The position numbers and the translations under genes are program-made. A stretch of 64,000 bases of DNA from Triatoma infestans (taxonomy: Eukaryota > Arthropoda > Insecta > Hemiptera > Reduviidae). Below the pieces are notes generated by a model. It was not told the origin of the DNA. It searched no databases and saw only the letters and a list, made by a program, of their open reading frames with translations. This document shows positions 1 to 9,996 of this stretch, piece by piece. Position 1 is the stretch's first letter. Each line of letters opens with the position of its first letter. The stretch covers positions 248,001 through 312,000 of the forward strand of contig JAAEAF010000232.1 in assembly GCA_011037195.1 (NCBI GenBank). The letters run 5' to 3'.

Positions 1-198
1 TTGCGCCATAGGTTTTTTTTTTAATTGATTCAAATCCGGTAATCCGGTTAGATGGACACAAACATTGATCTTCTATTTTGTTTGCTTTTTTTTTTAATGC
101 ATAATATATTCAAATTATTGCATTCAACTAACATAAATTCAGTGCTCATTTTTAGCGCCAGATATTGTATCGTATAAAAAAAAAAAGTTTATAATTAC

Positions 199-483
199 CT
201 GTCACAAGCTTCAAGTATGACTATATTATCATGACCATGTTTAAGTAAATGATAAGCAGCTGACAATCCAGCCATACCAGCGCCTATTATGATAACTTTT
301 GGTAATTGTTCACCACATTCTGCACTCACTCTATATGGATCTTTAATTTTTAATTTGGGTTTAGTTTCTTTAAAACATTCAAGCGTACTATCTTTCATAG
401 GCAATACTTTTCTTTCTGTTTGCTTCTCTTCATCACAAGTGCAAGTAATTTTTTGTCCTTTATGTGCAAACAACGATAATCCT
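199..483 (-). CDS. Polyamine/spermine oxidase-like flavoenzyme, FAD-binding exon (partial gene)
   Basis: One exon of a gene that continues past the left edge. The translation ends in a textbook dinucleotide-binding fold: hydrophobic strand, GAGMAGLSAA glycine loop, then VILEAC at the end of the second strand, followed by DR. This is the N-terminal FAD-binding motif of the amine oxidase family (spermine oxidase, N1-acetylpolyamine oxidase), which oxidises polyamines with release of H2O2. The exon ends at 199 with a GT donor (AG|GTAATTATA) in phase 2. An acceptor-like ttctacAG lies at 484-485, so the exon may be internal. If translation starts here, the first ATG-encoded Met is at about 397 (MKDSTLECF). 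The ~65 residues before the Rossmann strand are rich in Lys, Glu and Cys and are not a recognisable signal peptide. The family is firm; the substrate is not decidable from one exon. Confidence 0.8.
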
Positions 484-1079
484 CTGTAGAATAATTGTAA
501 ATTAAAACTTGGTAAAATATTGAGTGTTGATACTTGACAGCTATTGTATGAGTATTGAATTGTTCAGCTATTGAAATTTATTTAATTTTTTCCCTTTTAT
601 AAAAAACATCGATCATAGACTTCGTAATTTATTTTGTATTTTAAAATAGATTTTCATTAAGAATATTTTATCAGTTATAAACTATAACACAGTAACTGTG
701 TTATCCCTTGAACATATTATTTGGAAACTTTAGGTTGCACAATTTAAACATTTTTTAACTTGAACTTAGTTGTTAATTATATATATCATTCCTTATTAAT
801 GAAATATTCAAGAGGTACTCAAAGATGGATCTTACAAAATATATAACAGTAAATATTATTAGTTTTATAAAGGCTACCATCCAAAAAGAAATAATTACAT
901 TTAAATGTTAAACAGGCAAGAAAAGTTGATTAAAATATATTTCAATTTGAAAAAATAAGAGAAAACGATAATTCAATATGATAAGAGCTTAAGAAGGCAT
1001 ACAGCTTTTTATAATCTTACTAAATTAAATTATTTCTTGAGCATAATTTGCTTTAGCAGAAGAGCATGATGTACTATAA
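484..1079. other. AT-rich non-coding stretch
   Basis: Probably intron or 5' flank of the oxidase gene. Very AT-rich with homopolymer runs; no ORF, RNA gene or repeat boundary that I can support. Confidence 0.4.
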
Positions 1080-1372
1080 TTGGTAAAAACATTAAAAATT
1101 CAGTGCATTTTGTATCATGCAATTGGGCGTTTACTTATTTGGAAAGGTTATAAATAACTAATTTCTATTTATTTCAAAAACTGATTTTAAAAATATGAAA
1201 TTCCAAGTTTGTATGAAGAAAATTTTTTTCCAATAAATAACCAATAACTTTAAGGTAAGTATTAACAAAACTTACCAAAACCTCTATAAACTAACCTGTC
1301 ACTGTACTAAATTAATGTAGTTTCCTTTTGTAAATTATTTAGTCATCTATAATTACGCTCTAAATTTATTTT
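1080..1372 (+). repeat. ~295 bp direct repeat, copy A
   Basis: Runs from TTGGTAAAAACATTAAAAA to ATTACGCTCTAAATTTATTTT. The same sequence recurs in the same orientation at 4943-5237 with scattered substitutions and small indels. No coding potential. The pair brackets the mobile-element cluster between 1.4 and 4.94 kb. Confidence 0.85.
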
Positions 1373-1950
1373 TGCTGTTTAATCCTTATCGAAAAAAAAT
1401 GAATCCATATTTTAAGGCGGGTTTACATGAGTCAGTTTGGTTGAATCAATGACTGGTCCGTATAAATATAATTTCAATGAAATTGATGATTGAAATGAAG
1501 TTGGACTAGTTTCTACTTTTTTGATTGAAGCATCGATTGAAACCCAGACTGAACAGTGTAAACAGTCTGACAATGATGTTGATGTGCAAATCAGTTGTTT
1601 TCTGGTAGGTTTCAGAGAGATAGATTATTTTTGTTCTTTCTTTGGTTGTTGTTTATAGTTTTTGTGGCTAAACCATGTTAAGGTTGTGTCAAAAATAAAA
1701 GAAATTGTAATAAAAATGTCTAGCAATAAGGAAAAAACCCTAATATTAAATGGAAAGACAACACACGTTAATTATACTAAATTTTTACAAGGAGTTTGTG
1801 GAATACCAAATCAACAGAGTATAAAGACAATATAAACGAGACAAATGCATATAAATAAATTGTTGATGAGTTGTCCATTGATGACTTAAATATTGATATG
1901 CTTTGGTCAAAAATAAAAACAGTCCACAAGTTATAAAAACGAGTTCATTC

Positions 1951-2370
1951 TAATGGCCACCCGGCCTAGTTGGAGTAATTCTGCAGTTAGCCTGGGCGAG
2001 TAGCTATAAATAAACGTTTTCGCCTTCTTCTGGCCTGGGGTTTTAACCCATCATTCCCTTGATCGGTCGTGCATCCATGTCCTGATGGATGCCCTCCTGG
2101 GCATCTTGAGACACCACAGAACCGTTCCAGCCCTATAAGTGTTCCAATGGAACCCTCCCAGGAAGACTAAACGATCTGCCGCCTCATTGCCTCGGTGACC
2201 CGAATGCCCAGGTACCCAAAACAGGAAGACCTTATTATCGCTACTAATATCCCTAAGTGCACCTAGGCAATCCCATAGCAGCCTTGAGCTGATATCCCAC
2301 GAGTCAATTGCCCGCAGGCAGCCTGGCTATCCGAATAAATGACGATTTTGGAGTTATGCACTCCGCATCT
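1951..2370 (-). mobile_element. Non-LTR retrotransposon RNase H and C-terminal remnant
   Basis: Reading the minus strand across frameshifts gives VIYSDSQAA (RNase H strand with catalytic Asp), then KVFLFWVPGHSGHRGNEAAD, the WVPGHxGxxGNExAD signature of the RNase H domain carried by I/R1/Jockey-type LINEs. The downstream sequence (K-T-P-G-Q-K-K region) resembles the C-terminal tail of those ORF2 proteins. Single-base indels and the abrupt right end at about 2370, where errantivirus RT begins in the opposite orientation, mark it as a dead fragment. Confidence 0.75.
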
Positions 2371-3400
2371 TCTTATTTCGGCAAAGCACATTATTTCAGT
2401 GCTTTTCTTCTGGTTTCCACCAGATCGAGATGGACCCTAAGTCAATTCCCAAAACCGCCTTTAGTACGGATTCAGGGCACTATGAATTCCTCAGAATGCC
2501 TTTTGGACTTAAGAACGCTCTACCCACCTTTCAGAGAGCAATGAATCGCATTTTTGCCAACACGAAGCATATTTTAGTCTACATGGATGACATTATTGTT
2601 TTCTCCAGCTCGATCGAAGAACACATAAAGGACTTAGAAACGACATTTAACCTACTCCAGAAACATAATCTAAAAATACAAATGGACAAAACAGAATTCT
2701 TTAAAAAAGAAATCTCATTTTTGGGACATATCTCCGCAGAAGGCATTCGGCCAAACCCACAAAAAGTTGCAGCTATAAAAAATTTTCCTATCCCAACAAC
2801 CAAAAAACAAATCCAGCAATTCCTTGGACTGACAGGATACTATAGAAAGATGATAAGGAACTATGCTAAAATAGTTAAGCCACTGACAGAAAAACTACGA
2901 CAAACCCAGGACACCATTAAAATTGACGAGTCATACAAAACCGCGGTTCAAACACTAAAAAACATGCTCATCAATAGCCCCATACTGCAATTTCCCGACT
3001 TCTCCAAACCTTTTACGCTAACTACAGACGCCTCCAACTTCGCCCTAGGAGCCGTCCTATCCCAAAATAAAGATGGAAAAGACCACCCCGTCTCCTATGC
3101 ATCGCGCACCCTAGCGGCCCGGGAAGAAAAATTGAGCACGATCGAGAAAGAACTTTTAACTATAGTGTGGGCCTGCAAATATTTCCGACCATACCTCTAC
3201 GGCCATAAATTCACCATAAGAACGGACCATAAACCCTACAATATCTTCATAATATGGAAGAACCAAACGCAAATATGATCCGTTGGAAATGTCAGCTAGC
3301 AGATTACGACTTTAACACGTTGACGGAAAAACAAACTATGTGGCGGACGCGTTATCACGAAATCCCGTCCAAGAATCATGCATGCTACAAACAGATTCAG
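2371..3400 (+). pseudogene. pol: Errantivirus (Ty3/gypsy) pol fragment: reverse transcriptase and RNase H
   Basis: Similarity begins abruptly inside the RT fingers/palm (GKAHYFSA..SSGFHQIEMDP) with a small indel near 2400, then runs openly from 2430 to 3278. RT motifs in order: FLRMPFGLKNAL, the catalytic YMDD (about 2580-2591), FLGHIS, and the thumb QQFLGLTGYYRKMI. RNase H follows with TTDASNFALGAVLSQ, the second acidic residue in TIEKELL, and RTDHKP. Two frameshifts separate RTDHKP from the closing VADALSR-like block at about 3340-3360. Gag, protease, the N-terminal part of RT and all of integrase are missing. The closest named groups I recognise are the 17.6/297/gypsy errantiviruses of insects. 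The copy cannot encode a working Pol. Confidence 0.9.
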
Positions 3401-4648
3401 ATGATAACCAAGTAATTAACAAAATTGAACTAAACGACCACCATTTAGAACACAATATTCAACAACAATTAATAGTAAATAAAAAATTAATTACTGCATT
3501 TATAAAAGACTTGTCCATAATAAGAGACAATTCAAAAATCAAGAGACTTCTTAACTATGATATAAGTAACATCCTTGAAATAAATCAACTTTACTCTACA
3601 TTACAGGCAGCTCTAAACTTACTAACAAACAAAATAAATGACATAGACGAGTCAATCGAGTTTTGTAAATTAAAGCGTAATCTCACGCAAAGAACAAGGA
3701 GAATTGCAATTAATCAACAACATTGAACTTATCTCTGAAAATACAGAAATCCTATGGCAAACTGGAAAAATCCACTGCTCCATCACACCCATTCACCTCT
3801 ATTATTTTATACAATTACCGTTAAAAACCCCTCTAATCGAAACCTACTTCCTATTATCCTACCCATATAAGAATAAAACAACCACCCTCACTACCCTGGT
3901 ACACCCCTCACTAGTATTAAAAACTAATGTTACATATAGAGCACAATGTGAACTGTTACTAGAGAATTATTATTGTAGAAATATAACAATTGTTGATGAT
4001 ATGTGTATAACTAATCTGCTATATTATAATAATAATAATAAAGGATGTAAGACTGTAAATATACCAGAACCAAAACCATTTGTAAAAAGTATAGACATGA
4101 TAAGCCAATATTTAATTTATAACACACCACTCATAAGCATTGCAAAAAGCAAAATGAATTTTACCATCAATAATAAACCTACTACTTTACTACAGCTCAA
4201 TGATAAAGAGCAATTAAACAATTGTAAGGCAATATATCAATACAAAGAGGTTAACAAGATTGTAATAGATAAAAACACACCAAACTCCGCCAATATTTCG
4301 TTTTCAGACCTTCACAACCTTAATATTAATTCCCTACCATACGAAGCACTTGAAGAAGAAGAAGAAAATTCCACCAACCATACTCTCTTCTTGTTCACAC
4401 TAACCATCATCATTTTCATCGTCTCTCTACTACACTTTGCCTTTCACTACCGAAAAGCACTATACTATGTCTGCAACATCTGCAAGACACAAAAAATTCA
4501 AAAACCAATAGAAGAGGAACAAGCAGAATTTCATCCACCACTACCAACCAGTCGAACATCCAGTACACCAATTTCTCTAACTCCCATGGCCGCCTACCAA
4601 CAGCACCTCCAAAAGCTTCAGCCTTTTCGTGAGGACACGAAAGCTTAA
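3340..4648 (+). pseudogene. env: Errantivirus envelope (F-like) gene remnant fused to RNase H end
   Basis: The first ORF (3340-3726) begins with the ADALSRNP tail of RNase H and passes without a stop into helical, Asn/Ile/Leu-rich sequence typical of the ectodomain of errantivirus envelope proteins (an INDIDESIEF block at about 3640-3664). A frame change near 3704-3726 leads to a second ORF (3704-4648). This has Cys-containing ectodomain, several N-x-T/S sequons, one hydrophobic segment (about 4384-4446) and a ~65-residue cytoplasmic tail ending just before the polypurine tract. These proteins belong to the family related to baculovirus F fusion proteins. The fusion-peptide side and the N-terminus are absent because of the deletion that joined env to RNase H. 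Two frames plus the deletion make this a broken gene. Confidence 0.8.
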
Positions 4649-4657
4649 GGGCGGAGG

Positions 4658-4922
4658 AGTTATATCATAGGAAACGCTAACGTAGCACCCAAACGCCTAC
4701 GCACTCAATCCAAGATAACAACCAGCATATATACAGTATTCAATAGCCCCTCTGCAGTCAATTAGCCAGGTCAGTCTGCCGGAAGCAATTTAATTTAGTG
4801 ATCTATATTTTGTTAAGAGTTTAATTTAAGTGTCACATGTTATTCTATTATTTGTACCATTTAATAATAAATAAAGTGTTCTTTATTTTAAAAAACACTT
4901 TTGTGGTCCAAATAATATAACT
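4658..4922 (+). mobile_element. 3' LTR of the errantivirus (265 bp)
   Basis: Bounded by a perfect 8 bp inverted terminal pair, AGTTATAT at 4658-4665 and ATATAACT at 4915-4922. This AGT...ACT end is the usual errantivirus form. It is preceded by a purine-rich tract (about 4645-4657, AAGGGCGGAGG) that fits the polypurine tract. It contains a TATA-like segment (about 4728) and an AATAAA polyadenylation signal (about 4866-4873). No matching 5' LTR is present. Confidence 0.85.
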
Positions 4923-4942
4923 CTCGTGTAAATGCGCCTTTG

Positions 4943-5237
4943 TTGGTAAAAACATTAAAAATCCAGTGCCTTTTGAATCATGCAAGTGGGCGTTTACTTA
5001 TTTGGGAAGGTTATAAATAACTAATTTCTATTTATTTTTCAAACGGATTTTTACAATATGAAATTCCAAGTTGGTATCAAGAAACATTTTTTTCCAATAA
5101 ATAACCAATAACGTTACGTTAATTTTAATAATGAAACTTGGCAAAACCTCTAAACTAACCACTCTCAGTTATTAAATTAATGTAATTTCCTTTTGTAAAT
5201 TATAAAGAAATATAAAATTACGCTCTAAATTTATTTT
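4943..5237 (+). repeat. ~295 bp direct repeat, copy B
   Basis: Second copy of the 1080-1372 repeat, same orientation. It starts immediately after the right TIR of the Harbinger-like candidate. The copies share long identical blocks, for example GGGCGTTTACTTATTTGG and AAATAACCAATAAC. Confidence 0.85.
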
Positions 5238-5583
5238 AAACACTTTCAGGTGTTAATACAAACACACACGCACCTTTGTCAACTGGCGACACTGATGTTT
5301 AACGTACACTAATTACGATACCTGTAGGGCCACCGTGTATTTTTTTCTGACATTGGTCATTTTTTATGTCCAATATAAAAAATATATATGATAAATTCTT
5401 GTATGAGTTTGGCGGTTTCGATATATATATCTTTCACATTGTTAGACCTTAGACATTGGCCGTTATAGAATTAAATAGAACTCAGTGGATAATGCTTGTA
5501 AGTTCCAATAACTCATTTTCGTGAAAAATTGACATTGGCCCTTTTAGAACCAAACCACAAATATATATATATATAGTTAATGA
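5238..5583. other. AT-rich non-coding stretch
   Basis: Short AT dinucleotide runs (about 5420 and 5560-5575). No gene or element boundary seen before the Tc1 palindrome. Confidence 0.4.
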
Positions 5584-7014
5584 CAGTCATATTCATACAG
5601 TAGTCATAATATCCATAATGTATACGTATATGTACTTTATTTTTTTACCAACTTTATATGAAATATATTTGGCACAATTAGCTGCTTGCTATAAAACAGT
5701 AGCATTTGCTTTATCTAAAGGAATTTATTAGAATAATATAAATATCAAAAACAAAGTATCAACCTGATGCGACTTTCGTATTCATACACACTACATATAG
5801 TCATTCATTCTCTAATAATTGTTTACTATTTCATCTCTAAAGGTATTTATTGGTCAAATTACATTCAGTTTAATGTTTTCTATCATTTTTGGTGGGTCTA
5901 ATTTAAATTTAAAAGTGAAAATAGGAAGAGGTAAAGACACGAGTAGTGAAATTCGTAAAATCATAATTGAAAATTGGAAAAGAGGAAAAAGTTTGCGTGA
6001 AATTGGAAAATTAATAAATAGAAGCCATGCTACAGTACAAAGGATTATTAACCGGTACAGAAATGAAAACAGAATTGAAAATAAGGCAAGAAATTTAAGT
6101 AGAAGGTTGCTCAGCGCGATTATGATGAACGATTCCTAGTAAGAAAAATGAAAGAAAATCCTAAAATAAGTGCCCCAAGCTTAGCCGTGGAGATGAGTTT
6201 TAGGTTGGGAAGGAATATTAATCCCGTGAGCCCTGGAAGAAATTCGTTTTTTTCCAGGACAGCAAGGAAGAAACCTTTTGTAAATAAAAAACACGGGTTC
6301 AATTCGCTTATACTTACAGAAATCATCAGTTTGATTTCTGGAAAAACGTTTTATTTAAAGATGAAACTAAAATTAACATTTTACAATCTGATGGAAACTG
6401 TAAAGTTTTTCAATTACCATTCTTCAATTACTTTCTCCTTAAATTGACTGTATTTTGGATCCCGTGTTTTTTTATTACAAAAGGTTTCTTCTTTGCTGCC
6501 CTGGAAAAAAACGAATTTCTTTTGAGGGCTCACGGGATTAATATTCCTTCCCAACCTAAAACTCATCTCCACAGCTAAGCTTGGGGCACTTATTTCAGGA
6601 TTTTCTTTCACTTTTCTTACTAGGAATCGTTCATCATAATCGCTGAGCAACCTTCTACTTTAAATTTCTTGCCTTATTTTCAATTCTGTTTTCATTTCTG
6701 TACCGGTTAATAATCCTTTGTACTGTAGCATTGCTTCTATTTATTAATTTTCCAATTTCACGCAAACTTTTTCCTCTTTTCCTAGTATGAGTATATGTAG
6801 TGTGTATGAATACGAAAGTCGCATCAGGTTGATACTTTGTTTTTGATATTTATGTTATTCTAATAAATTCCTTTAGGTAAAGCAAATGCTACTGTTTTAT
6901 AGCAAGCAGCTAATTGTGCCAAATATATTTCATATAAAGTTGGTAAAAAAAAAGTACATATACGTATACATTATGCACATTATGTTCATTATGACTACTG
7001 TATGAATATGACTG
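5584..7014. mobile_element. Tc1-like transposon folded into a long palindrome
   Basis: The left arm (5584-6297) and right arm (6461-7014, inverted) are copies of the same Tc1/mariner 5' half. Both outer ends start CAGTCATATTCATACAGTAG. Each arm encodes the N-terminal helix-turn-helix region of a Tc1-type transposase: in the left arm, REIGKLINRSHATVQRIINR (about 5998-6057). The 163 bp spacer carries the next part of the transposase (FKDET and FYNLMETVKF, matching the first catalytic DES/DET region), continuing from the left arm only. The right arm lacks about 130 bp present in the left (about 5805-5935). No DDE triad can be completed, so no active enzyme is encoded. The transcript would fold into a hairpin of more than 500 bp. 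Confidence 0.85.
5819..6139 (+). pseudogene. Tc1/mariner transposase N-terminal domain fragment
   Basis: 106 codons. The second half is the paired-like HTH of Tc1 transposases, the part that binds the terminal inverted repeat: SSEIRKIIIENW, KSLREIGKLI, HATVQRIINRY. It stops at 6139 through a frameshift; the +1 frame (6148-6447) continues the expected second HTH and linker (SAPSLAVEMS). An inverted copy lies on the minus strand at 6414-6800. Confidence 0.75.
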
Positions 7015-7223
7015 CATATAAAACTGTATATAAAAGTACTTTGTAAGAGAATCAGCTAAGTTTTAAATGGTGAATGACTCTGAATTTCTGCTCTGGGTTT
7101 GAGTGACCTTTCGAGCGGGTTTTTGAAAAAGTTTTCAAAAAATTGTGTGCTTATTGTATACGCGAAGACCTGAAGTGTAAAGTAAGTTTCATTATAATTC
7201 ATTATTGTAAGTTTTTTTATTAA
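7015..7223. other. Spacer between Tc1 palindrome and Jockey-type remnant
   Basis: No coding signal. It could be 5' UTR of the following ORF1 remnant. Confidence 0.3.
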
Positions 7224-8010
7224 AATGAGCTCCCACGGGTACTTCCCGAAGCTCTTAACTCCGAATTCACATCTGATGAAGATGAAGCAAGCAATAGAAA
7301 TCTAGAATCATTCTCCAGAGAATGGGAACAGACTATAAGACGCAAGAAACTCCAAATCAAGTACAACATTAAATTCAAATTTAAATGCACAGATGGCCGA
7401 GACAGCACCACACTATATTAAACAAAACAATAACGTTACCATAGATACCAGTTCAAACAATACAGAATGCCAAAATAATAAATTCAAGTGATATAATTCG
7501 AGCCCACACTCCAATCAAAATAGCCAAAATAACAGATTTCAAATTATTATATTCAGCACTAACAAGTCTAGGTGCAAATTATTTCCCAACAAAAATGCCA
7601 ACAATTCTGATTTCACGATTAACAAGAAAACTTCAGATATATAAAAAGCTGCCGAAAAGTACCTTAATGATAATAACTCTGAATTTCACACATACCAACT
7701 GGAAGCTGACAAACCCTATAGAATTGTTGTTATAAGACACATCCATCACAGTATTCCAACAGACATGATATCTGAAGAACTGTACAAATTAGGATACCAA
7801 GCAATAGCAATAGTTAATGTTTTACAACTTGTTACTAAGAAACCGTTACCCTTATTCTTCGTAGATCTTCCGCCCTGCCCTACAAATCAGTCATTCAAGT
7901 AACCATACTTCTAAACACTATAATGAAAGTTAAGGAGCCAAATAAAAGATAAGATATTCCACAATGCCAGCGATGCCAGAATTATGGATACTCGAAAGGA
8001 GAGTTGCAAT
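7224..8010 (+). pseudogene. Jockey-type non-LTR ORF1 (gag-like) remnant
   Basis: Plus-strand reading with several stops gives an acidic/Ser-rich N-terminus, then an Asn-rich stretch. The diagnostic block follows at about 7720-7900: YRIVVIRHIHHSIPTDMI, EELYKLGY, VTKKPLPLFFVDL, then TNQSFK. It ends in QRCQNYG-like coding (about 7960-7990), the start of the CCHC knuckles. This order (PRE/C2HC region, then zinc knuckle) is that of Jockey/mdg-type ORF1 proteins, which bind element RNA. At least four in-frame stops or indels make it non-functional. Confidence 0.75.
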
Positions 8011-8394
8011 TGGAACGTGGACTAATGTAAAAGTGATGTGTATTTACAAAGAAAATAGTGGTGGTTAGTTGCTATATTTGTGAATTATTTTATTGTGAGT
8101 ATGTATCATATTGTTCGAGCTATAATGTGTTAAATTTTGAAGTGAAAACTCAAATTAATATAAGAGTTATTAGCTGTTGAAGTGTTTTTCAAAATCCTGC
8201 TGAAATGTAAAGATCGTATTTCAAAATACTGCTGTTAAAGAATAAGTAAGACTTTGACTCATGAATATCAATACATCTCATCTTTATAGAACTGTACGCT
8301 CCAAGTTACATACATTTATAAAAAAATAGTTTTTCTTTTTAATATATATTTCTCTACAATTATGTAGAGTAATTATATATAGTATACTACAATT
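8011..8394 (+). other. Putative 5' UTR of the following non-LTR element
   Basis: AT-rich, no ORF; leads directly to the ORF1 ATG at 8395. The 5' boundary of the element is not visible. Confidence 0.35.
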
Positions 8395-8979
8395 ATGGCC
8401 AAGAGCGAAACTAATTTAAATGATATTATGGAATTATTAAAACAAATGCATGTCGAGTTCTTAAAAAAAACAGATGACATACTGGAAAAAATAAAGTTAA
8501 CAAATGATAGCCTTAATAGTTGTTTAAAAATGTTTCAAGAGCAAATTGCTAAAATTTCTGATCTGAAGAAGCGAATTAAGTTTTACGAAGACGGTTATAT
8601 AAGAAATAATGTTCTCTTATTTACCTATCCTGACAAATTAAATGGAAGAGGTCATGATCTGGAAAAAGAAATTGAATCTATTCTTAGAGAAGTACTAAGA
8701 ACAAATATTGATTTAAAAGATATAGATTTGATAAAAAGAATTGGAAAAAATAAAGGAAAACGGCCTGTACTAATTAGATTTTTGGCCCTGAGAAATAAAT
8801 ATGAGGTTTTAAGAAATCTAAAAAATCTGGAAGGAACTAATTTGGTTCTTTCAGAAAACTTTCCAGAAAATTTGAGAGCAGAAAGAAGAAAGTTATATCC
8901 TTTTTGGAAAAAAGCCAGAGAAATAAATAGAAAAGCCTATCTTAGATATGATAAATTAATGATAGACGGGAAGCCCTAG
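8395..8979 (+). CDS. Non-LTR retrotransposon ORF1p: coiled coil plus RRM-like domain
   Basis: Uninterrupted 194-codon ORF. Residues about 5-65 form a heptad-rich coiled coil (LNDIMELLKQMHVEFLKKTD...). Residues about 70-135 resemble the RNA-recognition fold of transposase_22/L1-ORF1-like proteins: IRNNVLLF, KDIDLIKRIGKNKGKRPVLI, RFLALRNKYEVLRNLK. Residues about 145-185 match the C-terminal block (LVLSENFPENLRAERRKLYPFW, KAREINRKAYLRYDKL). The protein would trimerise and coat element RNA. The ATG is the first in frame and begins the coiled coil. The reading frame stops at 8977; related sequence in shifted frame to about 9210 may be the tail. It is better preserved than the ORF2 region downstream. 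Confidence 0.75.
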   Translation: MAKSETNLNDIMELLKQMHVEFLKKTDDILEKIKLTNDSLNSCLKMFQEQIAKISDLKKRIKFYEDGYIRNNVLLFTYPDKLNGRGHDLEKEIESILREVLRTNIDLKDIDLIKRIGKNKGKRPVLIRFLALRNKYEVLRNLKNLEGTNLVLSENFPENLRAERRKLYPFWKKAREINRKAYLRYDKLMIDGKP

Positions 8980-9607
8980 AAATTGGAGGAGCTCCAGAAT
9001 AAGTTTGGGGATAGTTCAGCCTCATACAATTTCTCGCCAAGTGAACCTGACGAAGATTCTGTAAGTACGGGAGTCGAAATTTATCAGACGGGACGCTAAG
9101 AAATTGGGTAAAAGAAGGAAGATTGGTGAAAAGGAAGAAGAAAACCCACAACAAAAGGAATGCAGAAGGGCTACCAGGAGGGCAGCGGCTTTTTCGTAAA
9201 CCGTAGTCTACAATCAATTAAGCAAAATATAGAAGTATTAATAAAAAAAGGCATGAAAGGAAGTAAGTAACTGCTCTGGCGATCTTAGCTTACTTATAAC
9301 GTGGCAGGTATAAAAAAAAATAATTTTCTTTTCATTAATTTTTTAAAAAATTATATTATTTTATTATTTGAGACATTGATTGTAGATAATGATGTCGCAG
9401 GTTGTGAATATTTTTAAAAAGATTTTCATTTGTGGGTCTTACCGGCAAAAAGGGAATTTTCTTTTGGTACGGCAAAAGGAGGATGCATTTACGGAATTAA
9501 AAAGTCAAAATTTACACAAAATATGTGAGTTTTGAAAATTTAAATGGTAATTTAATAATTAAAATTCAACAAAATAACACCCATATTCACTTAATTCCGG
9601 TATATAT
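8980..9607 (+). pseudogene. Non-LTR ORF1 tail and start of ORF2 endonuclease (decayed)
   Basis: After ORF1 comes a purine-rich linker to about 9250, then AT-rich sequence. From about 9430 the frames read RENSFG-like, GGCIYGIKKS and, further on, NGIIIIKIQQNN-like, the first half of an apurinic-type endonuclease (EEP) domain of LINE ORF2. Several stops. It is broken at 9607/9608 by the LTR element and resumes at 13073. Confidence 0.6.
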
Positions 9608-9996
9608 TGTAACGTTTTTCCCTCTAAACTAGCTACTGCAACTAGTTTTAAGTGGGTTCGTATAGATAAAATACTCTAAACTTCAATAAAGAAAACACCA
9701 ATTTATTGTTATACACAATAAATTACAAAAAAACAATACTTAATAATAATTACTTCACAGTTTAAACCTCAAAAGTTCACTTTGTTCACATTTTATACAC
9801 TTTCCACAAACGTACACTTCGTTTGTATCTGGTAACTCTCTTATACTCTCTGTGGTCTCACTATTTATACCGGTGGAGAATCTTCTAGAACTTTCTCAAT
9901 TATTCCAGAGAGAGCTAGAGCGCCGCCAGCGCTTCCCACTAGGAGAACCTGAGGTACCTGCCTTCTCTACTATATGGCACCACCGGCTGCGTTACA
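9608..9996 (-). repeat. 3' LTR (389 bp) of the minus-strand LTR element
   Basis: Paired with 12683-13072; only scattered substitutions and small indels. It contains a TATTTATACC TATA-like box (on the plus strand about 9872) and an AATAAA-like run. On the minus strand it is preceded by a purine-rich tract, GAGAGGAAGG (about 10000-10010), fitting the PPT. Confidence 0.9.

Larger units (their letters stand above)
1415..4939. mobile_element. PIF/Harbinger-like TIR pair enclosing later insertions (candidate)
   Basis: The left end reads AGGCGGGTTTACATGAG (1415-1431). The reverse complement of the right end reads AGGCGCATTTACACGAG (4939-4923). The left end is preceded by TTA and the right followed by TTG, close to the 3 bp TTA target duplication of PIF/Harbinger elements. 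Inside the left end, at about 1717, a short ATG-led reading frame (MSSNKEKTL...) decays after about 35 codons. The non-LTR and errantivirus fragments listed separately occupy most of the interior, so this would be a host element loaded with later insertions and deletions. The TIRs are short and imperfect, so this stays a candidate. Confidence 0.4.

Noticed and set aside
7220..7411. 63-codon minus ORF
   Set aside because: Antisense of the Jockey-type ORF1 remnant.
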